In this document: piece after piece, positions 1 through 6,063 of the stretch
Position numbering within the stretch: position 1 is the first letter of the stretch
How the letters are laid out: every line of letters begins with the position of its first letter
NCBI GenBank assembly: GCA_003533405.1
Contig: DQDL01000023.1
Location: 6,445 to 20,149 of the forward strand
Direction of reading: 5' to 3'
Length of the DNA stretch: 13,705 nt
DNA from: Clostridiales bacterium
Lineage (GTDB): Bacteria > Bacillota > Clostridia > Oscillospirales > Oscillospiraceae
Position numbers and translations under genes: made by a program
The notes under the pieces: model-generated
The model's database searches: none
What the model saw: only the letters and a program-made list of their open reading frames with translations
What the model was told of the DNA's origin: nothing

Positions 1-27
1 AAAAAGCTCCCCGAGGGGAGCTTTTTT
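1..27 (-). terminator. Intrinsic terminator of the ABC transporter operon
   Basis: A near-perfect inverted repeat pairs AAAAAGCTCCC (1-11) with GGGAGCTTTTT (16-26) around a four-base loop. Read on the minus strand it is a GC-rich stem with a CTCG loop ending in a T tract that reaches the window edge. It lies 14 bases past the stop codon of the last permease gene, so it is the natural 3' end of the operon. The stem is A/T flanked on both sides, so it could also act on transcripts arriving on the plus strand. Confidence 0.85.
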
Positions 28-41
28 CATGTTTAATTGTG

Positions 42-1028
42 TTACCGTTCTTCTCGGAAATACGGCAGGCCGAGGCTCATGGGCGGCTGATTTTCCTTGC
101 GGCTGCGGATGCTGGTGATGACGAGAACGATGATGGTGACGACATAGGGTGCCATCTTGTATATCTCGTTTATCGCAAGGTTCGTGCCGGTGGGGATGTA
201 AACATTGAGGATGTACAGACCGCCGAAGATTATCGATGCGAAAATGCTCAGGCTCGGACGCCACACGGTGAAGATAACGAGGGCAATGGCAAGCCAGCCT
301 CTGTCGCCGAAGGCGTTGTTCGACCAAACGCCGCAGGCATAGTCCATGACATAGTACAGACCGCCGAGACCCGCAATAACGGAGCCGACAATGGTTGCAA
401 TGTACTTATATTTGATTACATCGATGCCCGCTGCGTCGGCGGTCGCCGGGCTTTCGCCGACCGCACGAAGCTGAAGGCCGGGGCGGGTCTTGTTGAGGAA
501 GTACGATGCAAGCACTGCGATGATTATTGCAGCATAGGCAAGGAAGCTGTAGTTTAAAAATATCTTGCCGAACCAGCCGAGATCCTCGGCAAAGGGCAGG
601 GTCTTGCTGAACGCATTGCTGGTCTTGATGAGGACAACGGAGGGGACATCGGTGTTCACAAGCTTAATGAGCGAGCCGCCGAAGAAGTTGCCCACACCGA
701 TGCCGAAGGTGGTCATGGCAAGGCCGGTGACATTCTGATTTGCACGCAGGGTGACGGTCAAAAAGCAGTACAGAAGTCCCATGAGCGCAGAGCCGAGGAT
801 GCAGCACAGAAGCGGTATCGCAATGGTGAGGAATGTGCTCATCTCGGCACCTGAGTTTTCGTACAAAAATGCGCCGATAACGCCGCAGATGCCGCCGACA
901 TACATGACACCGGCAGTACCGAGGTTAAGGTTGCCGCTTTTTTCGGTTATCGTCTCGCCGACGCAGCCGAACATGAGAGGTATGCCCTGCATGACAGCAC
1001 GGGGAATGAAGGATACGATATCAAACAT
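42..1028 (-). CDS. ABC transporter permease, nucleoside type (NupQ/YufQ-like)
   Basis: This is one of two membrane subunits of a BMP-type nucleoside importer, family BPD_transp_2 (the branched-chain amino acid/simple sugar permease fold). The 328-residue protein is hydrophobic throughout, with about eight to ten likely membrane segments. Near the N-terminus (residues 32-40) it has GNLNLGTAG, the counterpart of the family's conserved G-x-x-N-[IL]-G-x-E-G loop, although the usual Glu is Ala here. VGESPATADAAGI is the cytoplasmic coupling-type segment that contacts the ATPase. The ATG start overlaps the previous permease gene by 8 bp and is preceded by AAGGAGG, so translation is probably coupled. 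It is the last gene of the operon and is followed by a terminator. The family is certain. The nucleoside substrate is inferred from the BMP partner and the guanine riboswitch upstream. Confidence 0.9.
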   Translation of the reverse strand: MFDIVSFIPRAVMQGIPLMFGCVGETITEKSGNLNLGTAGVMYVGGICGVIGAFLYENSGAEMSTFLTIAIPLLCCILGSALMGLLYCFLTVTLRANQNVTGLAMTTFGIGVGNFFGGSLIKLVNTDVPSVVLIKTSNAFSKTLPFAEDLGWFGKIFLNYSFLAYAAIIIAVLASYFLNKTRPGLQLRAVGESPATADAAGIDVIKYKYIATIVGSVIAGLGGLYYVMDYACGVWSNNAFGDRGWLAIALVIFTVWRPSLSIFASIIFGGLYILNVYIPTGTNLAINEIYKMAPYVVTIIVLVITSIRSRKENQPPMSLGLPYFREER

Positions 1029-2103
1029 TTTCGCCTGCCTCCTTGTTCTTTTTGCGGAAGGAAATCTTGTACTGAACGAAAAATTCGCTGCCGATGATGA
1101 AGAAAATGAGTACGCCGGTGAGGATATCGCCGAACGACTGGTTAAGGCCGCAGCTGGAGGCCAGCTGATTTGCGCCCGAGCCCATGAAAATGAGCAGTGC
1201 GCTCGTGAGTATCATGACGATGGGGTTGAAGGCCGCAAGCCACGAAACCATGACCGCCGTGAAGCCCTGTCCGCCGACGAGCGAGGTGGAGACGGTGTGG
1301 TGGATGCTGCCGACGAGCAGAAGTCCGGCAACACCGCAGATAGCGCCGCTGAAAAGCATGGTGCGGATGATGACACGGGGAACTTTGATGCCGATATAGC
1401 GTGCCGTGCGCTCGCTTTCGCCGACGACGGCTATCTCGTAGCCGTGCTTGGTGTAGTTAAGATAGAAGTACACGAGCACGGTCATTACGATCGCGACTAT
1501 GATGACGAGCAGGTACTTGTTGCCTAACTGCGGCAGCCAGCCTGCCTCGGTGCTCTGATTTATGATGCCGATGATGCCCGAGCCCTTGGGGTTTTCCCAT
1601 TTGACGCAGAAGTATGCGACAAGCTGGGTGGCGACATAGTTCATCATGAGGGTGAAAAGCGTCTCGTTCGTGTTGAACTTTGCCTTGAAAAATGCCGGAA
1701 TGCCTGCCCAAAGTGCGCCGGTGACGACGGAGGCTATCACCATGCAGGCGATGAGCGCTCCGTTTGACGTTGTGTCGCCCATAAGCACCATGCACACGAC
1801 CGCCGCCATTGCGCCTGCGAGCACCTGACCCTCGGCGCCGAGGTTCCAGCAGTGCATTTTGAATGCAGGTGTGACGGCAAGGGAGATGATGAGCAAAATT
1901 GCGGTGTCCTGAAGGAATATCCACAGCTTGCGCTCCGAGCCGAACGAGCCGTTTATAAACGCCGAGAACACGGCGAAGGGATCCGTGCCCGTGGTCGCCA
2001 TCGTGATGAGGGCGCAGACTACTATTGCGAGCACTATCGCCGCAAGCCTGACGGCAATGCTTCTTTTGCGGCTGACTGCACCTCGCTTTGAAATCTGGAT
2101 CAT
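1021..2103 (-). CDS. ABC transporter permease, nucleoside type (NupP/YufP-like)
   Basis: This is the second membrane subunit of the importer, 360 residues from the chosen start. A basic N-terminus (KRGAVSRKR) precedes the first membrane helix at about residues 17-36. The conserved family loop WNLGAEGQ is at 86-93, and VGESERTARYIGI is the expected cytoplasmic coupling segment. An in-frame ATG lies further upstream at 2196, but it would add 31 Arg/His-rich residues that are only the out-of-frame image of the ATPase 3' end. The ATG at 2103 overlaps the ATPase stop as ATGA and has GGAGGT eight bases upstream, which decides the start. ATPase and permease are therefore translationally coupled. It would form a heterodimeric channel with the following permease. 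Confidence in the family is high, and the substrate is inferred from context. Confidence 0.9.
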   Translation of the reverse strand: MIQISKRGAVSRKRSIAVRLAAIVLAIVVCALITMATTGTDPFAVFSAFINGSFGSERKLWIFLQDTAILLIISLAVTPAFKMHCWNLGAEGQVLAGAMAAVVCMVLMGDTTSNGALIACMVIASVVTGALWAGIPAFFKAKFNTNETLFTLMMNYVATQLVAYFCVKWENPKGSGIIGIINQSTEAGWLPQLGNKYLLVIIVAIVMTVLVYFYLNYTKHGYEIAVVGESERTARYIGIKVPRVIIRTMLFSGAICGVAGLLLVGSIHHTVSTSLVGGQGFTAVMVSWLAAFNPIVMILTSALLIFMGSGANQLASSCGLNQSFGDILTGVLIFFIIGSEFFVQYKISFRKKNKEAGENV

Positions 2104-3626
2104 TCGCTTGCACCTCCGAGCTTTGTCATCATCATGCCGATATTGCGCTTTGTTGCGCCCCTGCCGGGGACGATGCCGCTGACCTTGCCGCCGCACAGAA
2201 CAAGAATGCGGTCTGCAAGCTCGAGCAGGACATCAAGATCCTCGCCGACATACACAACGGCAACGCCCTTTTGCTTCTGGCGATTTATAAGGTCATAAAT
2301 GGTGTAGGACGAGTTGATATCAAGGCCGCGCACGGCGTAGGCCGTGAGCAGAACCGTCGGCGCAAAGGATATCTCACGGCCGACGAGCACCTTCTGCACA
2401 TTGCCGCCGGAGAGCCTGCGCACGGGGGTCGTGATGCCCGGGGTGTTGACCTCAAGCTCCTCGACAACGGTCTCGGCCAGCGCCTTGGGGCTCTTGCGGT
2501 CGGTGAAAATGGACTTACCCCGTCTGAACGAGCGGAGCATCATGTTCTGCGAAAGATCCATGTTGCCGACAAGTCCCATGCCGAGCCTGTCCTCGGGCAC
2601 GAACGAGAGCGCAACGCCCATGTCGGCGATGGCAAGCGGGTCTTTGCCCAAAAGCTCTTCCCTCTCGCCGTCGTCGTTTATATAGCTGATGCTGCCGGCC
2701 TCGGTGGGCTGGAGACCCGCAATGGCCTCGAGCAGCTCCTTCTGACCGCAGCCGGAAATGCCTGCGATGCCGAGTATCTCGCCGGAGTAGGCGGTAAAGG
2801 ACACATCGTCGAGCTTCAAAATACCGTCCATGCTGCGGACGGTGAGACCCTTGACCTCGATGCGGGGCTTGGGGTCAACGGGGTCGGGGCGGTCGATGTT
2901 CAGCGTGACCGCATGGCCGACCATCATGTTGGTCATCTCCTGAGCGTCGGTGTCCTTGGTGAGCATATCGCCGACGAACCGGCCGTGGCGCAGAACGGCA
3001 ACACGGTCGGATATTGCCTCGACCTCGTGCATTTTGTGGGTAATGATGACTATCGCCTTGCCGTCGTTTCGCATGTTGCGCAAAACCGCAAACAGCTTAT
3101 CGGTCTCCTGCGGGGTCAGAACGGCGGTAGGCTCGTCGAGAATAAGGATATCCGCACCGCGGTAAAGAACTTTCACTATCTCGACCGTCTGCTTCTGCGA
3201 AACGGACATGTCGTATATCTTCTGATCGGGGTCGACCTCAAAGCCGTACTTATCGCAAATTTCACGCACACGCTCGGCGACCGCCTTAAGGTCGTATTTC
3301 TCTTTAAGTCCGAGGGTGATATTCTCCGCTGCGGTGAGCACATCAACGAGCTTAAAGTGCTGATGTATCATGCCGATGCCAAGGTCAAAAGCATCCTTCG
3401 GCGAGCGGATATCGACAAGCTTGTCATCAACATATATCTCGCCCTCGTCGGGACGGTAAATGCCCGAGAGCATGTTCATGAGCGTGGTCTTGCCGCTACC
3501 GTTTTCGCCGAGCAATGCCAGCACCTCGCCACGGTAGATATCCAGCCACACCTTGTCGTTTGCAAGAACGGAACCAAAGCGCTTGGTTATATCACGCATT
3601 TTTACGGTCGGGGTTCTTTTTTCCAC
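2100..3626 (-). CDS. ABC transporter ATP-binding protein, double NBD (NupO/YufO-like)
   Basis: This is the energy-coupling subunit, 508 residues, with two nucleotide-binding domains as in NupO and RbsA. Domain 1 has Walker A GENGSGKT (40-47), Q-loop Gln89, Walker B ILILDEP with catalytic Glu165, and His197 in the switch region. Its signature reads MSVSQKQ (140-146), with Ser where the family usually has Gly. Domain 2 (about 255-508) has a degenerate Walker A (GISGCGQKE, 289-297, Gln for Lys), a good LSGGN signature (405-409), and a Walker B region lacking the catalytic Glu (VLLTAYAVRGLD, 425-436). This asymmetry of one active and one degenerate site is normal for the family. The start codon is GTG with AAGGAG eight bases upstream. 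A 152-bp gap with two hairpins separates it from the lipoprotein gene. Confidence 0.93.
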   Translation of the reverse strand: MEKRTPTVKMRDITKRFGSVLANDKVWLDIYRGEVLALLGENGSGKTTLMNMLSGIYRPDEGEIYVDDKLVDIRSPKDAFDLGIGMIHQHFKLVDVLTAAENITLGLKEKYDLKAVAERVREICDKYGFEVDPDQKIYDMSVSQKQTVEIVKVLYRGADILILDEPTAVLTPQETDKLFAVLRNMRNDGKAIVIITHKMHEVEAISDRVAVLRHGRFVGDMLTKDTDAQEMTNMMVGHAVTLNIDRPDPVDPKPRIEVKGLTVRSMDGILKLDDVSFTAYSGEILGIAGISGCGQKELLEAIAGLQPTEAGSISYINDDGEREELLGKDPLAIADMGVALSFVPEDRLGMGLVGNMDLSQNMMLRSFRRGKSIFTDRKSPKALAETVVEELEVNTPGITTPVRRLSGGNVQKVLVGREISFAPTVLLTAYAVRGLDINSSYTIYDLINRQKQKGVAVVYVGEDLDVLLELADRILVLCGGKVSGIVPGRGATKRNIGMMMTKLGGASE

Positions 3627-3661
3627 TGTGCTTTCTCCTTCGTTGTCTTATCTCTTCTTTT

Positions 3662-3700
3662 CATCCGGGCAGAGCTGACAAAATCAGCGCTTCCCGGGTG
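3662..3700 (-). promoter_or_regulatory. Imperfect hairpin in the leader of the ATPase cistron
   Basis: A 17-bp imperfect stem (3662-3678 against 3684-3700, 14 of 17 positions paired, five-base loop) sits 35 bases before the GTG start of the ATPase gene. It has no T tract on either strand, so it is not a simple terminator. It could be an mRNA-stabilising or processing structure between the lipoprotein and ATPase cistrons. The role is inferred and only the pairing is seen. Confidence 0.5.
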
Positions 3701-3727
3701 GAAAGATCACTGCCGATATTACGAGCA

Positions 3728-3757
3728 AGAAAGCCCTGCGGTGATGCAGGGCTTTCT
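3728..3757 (-). terminator. Intercistronic hairpin after the lipoprotein gene (attenuator-like)
   Basis: A perfect 12-bp stem, AGAAAGCCCTGC (3728-3739) and its complement (3746-3757), closes a six-base loop 21 bases after the lipoprotein stop codon. On the minus strand the downstream side is TTTCTTGCTCG, a weak T tract, so termination is likely partial. ABC importers often need more binding protein than ATPase or permease, and a leaky hairpin at this position is a common way to achieve that. It may instead only protect the 3' end of a processed lipoprotein mRNA. Confidence 0.65.
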
Positions 3758-3778
3758 CATTAAATTAAGCTATTTTAA

Positions 3779-4963
3779 TCACTGGAGGAGCTCGATGCCG
3801 TCGATGTCGATATCGAAGTAGGGTGCGGAGCGGTCGGCAGATTCGGTGAATGTGCCGTCCTTGATGCACTCGTGACCCTTGAAGAACTCGTTCTCGTAGG
3901 TCTCGAGAGCCTTGCCGCCGACGGTCCAGGTGTCGGTTGCGAAGACCTTGATGCTGCCGTCCTTGATGCCGTTCTCAACCTCGGTGAGCTTGTCTGCGGT
4001 GCCCTTAGCTGCAACATTCTCGTTGATCTCGGTCAGAGCAACGCTGCCGGTGGACAGATCGCCGCACCAGTCTGTGTCATAGTTCTTGCCGTCCTGAACA
4101 GCCTTGATTGCGTAGGTGAAGTAAGGAGTCCAGTCGATGCGGGAAGAGATGATGTAGGAGTTGGGGCAAGCTGTCTGAGTGGAGCCGTTGTAGGAAACAT
4201 TGGGAACCTTTGCGGTCTCGCATGCGTTGGGAGCGCCCATGGAGTCGGCGTGCTGGCTGATGAGGACGCAGCCCTTCTTGATGAGGGACTGTGCAGCTTC
4301 CATCTCGAGGGTCTCGTCATACCAGGAGCCGGTGAATACGACCTTCATGGTAGCGGAGGGGCAAACGGACTGTGCGCCGAGGAGGAAGGAGGTGTAGCCG
4401 GACTTGACCTCTGCGTAGGTCTTTGCGCCGACATAGCCGATGACTGCCTGCTCTGCGGTGATCTCTTTGTTTGCGATCATCTCGTTGAGCTTGAGGCCTG
4501 CTGCAACGCCTGCAACATAGCGGCCCTGGTAGATTGCTGCGAATGCATTGTGGAAGTTATCAACACCGTCGGAAAGTGCGGTGTCGCCGGTGCAGGAGGT
4601 GAACTGAACTTTGGGGAATTCCTTAGCAGCTGCAAGGACATAGGACTGGTGGCCGTAGCTGTCGGAGAAAACGACATTGCAGCCTGCCTCGGCAAGCTCT
4701 GCCGCTGCATCGTAAGCTTCCTGGCTCTCGTCGATGTTGGTCTTGATCTCGTACTCAACGCCGGTAGCCTCGCAGGCAGCCTTGAATGCGTTGATGAAGT
4801 TTGCGTCGTAGGTGGAGTTCTCGTCGTGCAGGCAAATGAGGCCGGCCTTGATCTTTGCGGTCTCGCCGTTGTCGGTAGTCTGCGGTTTGTCATTATTGCC
4901 GCCGCATGCGCACAGTGCAAACACCATGACGAGAGCGAGGACAATTGCAGTAAGCTTTTTCAT
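3779..4963 (-). CDS. BMP-family substrate-binding lipoprotein of a purine nucleoside-type ABC importer
   Basis: This is the extracellular binding protein, 394 residues, family Bmp (basic membrane protein, PnrA/NupN-like). The N-terminus MKKLTAIVLALVMVFALCAC is a lipoprotein signal with lipobox L17-C-A-C20. Cys20 would be lipidated after cleavage, and a GGNNDKPQ linker follows. The mature part shows typical Bmp features: GRYVAGVAAG, YVGAKTYAEVKSGYTSF, a TGSWYDETLE segment, and ISQHADSMG, which belongs to the ligand cleft. The ATG at 4963 has GGAGG ten bases upstream. It is the first gene of the operon, directly behind a guanine riboswitch and terminator, which supports purine nucleosides (guanosine, inosine) as ligands. 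Bmp proteins can also bind other compounds, so the exact ligand is inferred. High expression relative to the transporter subunits is suggested by the hairpin just downstream. Confidence 0.93.
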   Translation of the reverse strand: MKKLTAIVLALVMVFALCACGGNNDKPQTTDNGETAKIKAGLICLHDENSTYDANFINAFKAACEATGVEYEIKTNIDESQEAYDAAAELAEAGCNVVFSDSYGHQSYVLAAAKEFPKVQFTSCTGDTALSDGVDNFHNAFAAIYQGRYVAGVAAGLKLNEMIANKEITAEQAVIGYVGAKTYAEVKSGYTSFLLGAQSVCPSATMKVVFTGSWYDETLEMEAAQSLIKKGCVLISQHADSMGAPNACETAKVPNVSYNGSTQTACPNSYIISSRIDWTPYFTYAIKAVQDGKNYDTDWCGDLSTGSVALTEINENVAAKGTADKLTEVENGIKDGSIKVFATDTWTVGGKALETYENEFFKGHECIKDGTFTESADRSAPYFDIDIDGIELLQ

Positions 4964-5027
4964 CTTCAGTTTTCCTCCAATAAAAATTCATTTATATTAT
5001 CAAACTCCCTTGCGGGAAGCGTGATAC

Positions 5028-5063
5028 AAAAAAACACCGACCGCAAACGATATGCAGCCGGTG
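5028..5063 (-). terminator. Riboswitch expression platform: intrinsic terminator
   Basis: On the minus strand an 11-bp stem starting CACCGGCTGCA (5053-5063) pairs with TGCGGTCGGTG (5035-5045), with two G-U wobbles and a seven-base loop. Seven T residues (5028-5034) follow at once. It lies about 48 bases past the aptamer and 64 bases before the lipoprotein ATG, the classic position of a transcription-terminating expression platform. Ligand binding to the aptamer would favour this terminator and switch the operon off. Confidence 0.87.
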
Positions 5064-5110
5064 AAGAAATACACAAGCAAAGGGAGAAACGCTTCTTCCT
5101 TTTATGTAAA

Positions 5111-5184
5111 ACTTCGATAGTCCGGTCATTTACGGCGTCCGGGTAGAGACTTCAAATCCATATCATTTGCTATATATCGAAAGT
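5111..5184 (-). promoter_or_regulatory. Purine riboswitch aptamer, guanine class
   Basis: The minus strand carries all hallmarks of the purine aptamer. P1 pairs ACTTTCGATA (5175-5184) with TATCGAAGT (5111-5119), with one bulged T. P2 is CAAAT/ATTTG enclosing the conserved loop GATATGG. The J2/3 segment is GTCTCTACC. P3 has loop CCGTAAA, and J3/1 is GACTAT. The two loops GATATGG and CCGTAAA match the kissing loops of the xpt aptamer. The ligand-reading base (position 74 in xpt numbering) is C, at 5120. That predicts guanine/hypoxanthine rather than adenine. Promoter upstream, terminator and the transporter gene downstream are in order on the same strand. The mechanism (off with ligand) is inferred from the terminator. 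Confidence 0.95.
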
Positions 5185-5208
5185 ATTAACTTTTCAACTC
5201 GTGTTTAA

Positions 5209-5237
5209 AGCATATCAAGGCAGGCCCGATAAGTCAA
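5209..5237 (-). promoter_or_regulatory. Sigma-A promoter of the nucleoside transporter operon
   Basis: On the minus strand, -35 TTGACT (5232-5237), a 17-bp spacer, and an extended -10 TGATATGCT with hexamer TATGCT at 5209-5214. The predicted start near 5202 lies about 18 bases before the riboswitch aptamer, as expected for a transcribed leader. It lies 57 bases past the xpt stop codon, so the operon has its own promoter, although read-through from xpt is possible because no clear terminator separates them. Confidence 0.8.
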
Positions 5238-5293
5238 GCCCCGATTTAGACAAGTTTAATATTTTTTCGTGCTCATTTTTGTGAAACTTGCCT

Positions 5294-5869
5294 TTATTCC
5301 TCGCAGAACACGATGCCATCGTCGCTCATGGAGGCTATCTTTGCCAGAGACTCGATGCGCATGCCCTCGGCTCTGAGCCTTGCTCCGCCGGACTGGAACG
5401 CCTTCTCTACGGCAATGGCAGCGCCCACGACGGCAGCGCCGGACTGCTCGACGATGCTGCGAAGCCCCTCTAAGGCTGCGCCGTTTGCGAGAAAATCATC
5501 GACGATGAGCACCCTGTCCTCGGGGTTGAGGTACGACTTTGACACGATGACGGTGTGATCGGTGCCGTGAGTGTAGGAGTGAACATTTGCCGTGTAAAGG
5601 TCGTCTGACACATTGCTGGACTTGCTCTTTTTCGCAAACACCACGGGGCACTCGAAAAGATATCCCGTCAGAACCGCAAGGCCGATGCCGCTGGCCTCTA
5701 TCGTGAGTACCTTGTTCACTGTCTCATCGGCATAGAGCCGCTTTATCTCCTGCGCCATTGCGTAGGCAAGCTTCGGGTCTATCTGGTGGTTCAGAAAGCT
5801 GTCGACCTTTAAAACATTGCCCGGTTTGATCTTTCCGTCTTTTCTTATGCGCTTGATAAGCTCCTGCAT
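5294..5869 (-). CDS. xpt: Xanthine phosphoribosyltransferase
   Basis: Xpt converts xanthine and PRPP to XMP in purine salvage, in the cytoplasm. The 191-residue product is close to the usual length of the family (194 in Bacillus subtilis). It has the diagnostic Xpt N-terminal motif LKVDSFLNHQIDP (20-32), TIEASGIGLAVLTG (56-69), and the PRPP-binding loop VLIVDDFLANG (120-130). A longer reading frame begins at a TTG at 5887, but the ATG at 5869 has GGGAG nearby upstream (eight bases from GGAG) and matches the family N-terminus, so it is preferred. It has its own promoter and no visible riboswitch in its short leader, unlike B. subtilis xpt. It lies upstream of, and on the same strand as, the riboswitch-controlled nucleoside transporter, forming a purine uptake and salvage locus. 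Confidence 0.95.
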   Translation of the reverse strand: MQELIKRIRKDGKIKPGNVLKVDSFLNHQIDPKLAYAMAQEIKRLYADETVNKVLTIEASGIGLAVLTGYLFECPVVFAKKSKSSNVSDDLYTANVHSYTHGTDHTVIVSKSYLNPEDRVLIVDDFLANGAALEGLRSIVEQSGAAVVGAAIAVEKAFQSGGARLRAEGMRIESLAKIASMSDDGIVFCEE

Positions 5870-5913
5870 TTTTATCACTCCCATCAAAGATGTTTTAATT
5901 TTAGCTCCTTTCG

Positions 5914-5942
5914 ATCATTTTCGCAAGACCGAGTTTTGTCAA
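5914..5942 (-). promoter_or_regulatory. Sigma-A promoter of xpt
   Basis: On the minus strand, a perfect -35 TTGACA (5937-5942), a 17-bp spacer and a -10-like AATGAT (5914-5919, four of six matches). The predicted leader is under 45 bases, too short for a purine aptamer. The -35 is strong and the -10 is less certain. Confidence 0.6.
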
Positions 5943-5999
5943 TGTTTTATAAATTTGCGCCCACAATTTGTTCAACACTCACAAACCCGCTCAAAAGCT

Positions 6000-6028
6000 T
6001 TGCCTTTGGGGCGTAAAGCTGATACAAT
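6000..6028 (+). promoter_or_regulatory. Sigma-A promoter of the symporter-deacetylase unit
   Basis: -35 TTGCCT (6000-6005), a 17-bp spacer and -10 TACAAT (6023-6028). An inverted repeat AGCTTT...AAAGCT (5996-6001 and 6015-6020) overlaps the -35 and spacer. A perfect 10-bp palindrome TACAATTGTA (6030-6039) covers the expected start site. Either could be a repressor operator, which would fit a sugar-inducible unit, but this is inference. Confidence 0.65.
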
Positions 6029-6063
6029 GTACAATTGTAATTAAGATGTATAGGAGCATTTAT

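Noticed and set aside
2104..2196. Upstream in-frame start for the first permease
   Set aside because: The extra 31 residues are Arg/His-rich translation of the ATPase 3' end in another frame. The ATG at 2103 has a good binding site and ATGA coupling.
2088..3821. A 577-codon open frame on the plus strand
   Set aside because: It runs antisense through the whole ATPase gene. Its protein has no recognisable domain, while the minus-strand frame has complete ABC motifs.
3872..5146. A 424-codon open frame on the plus strand
   Set aside because: It is antisense to the BMP lipoprotein gene and crosses the riboswitch and terminator. It is Cys/Gly/Val-rich and unlike any family.
5240..5288. Inverted repeat CAAGTTT...AAACTTG after xpt
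   Set aside because: The arms are short and the loop is about 29 bases, with no T tract in the right place. It is too weak to call an xpt terminator.
5870..5887. Upstream TTG start for xpt
   Set aside because: It has no binding site. The ATG at 5869 has GGGAG and matches the known Xpt N-terminus.
5968..6063. Upstream in-frame start for the symporter
   Set aside because: This start lies upstream of the promoter's predicted start site, lacks a binding site, and is not part of the family N-terminus. The ATG at 6064 has AGGAG.
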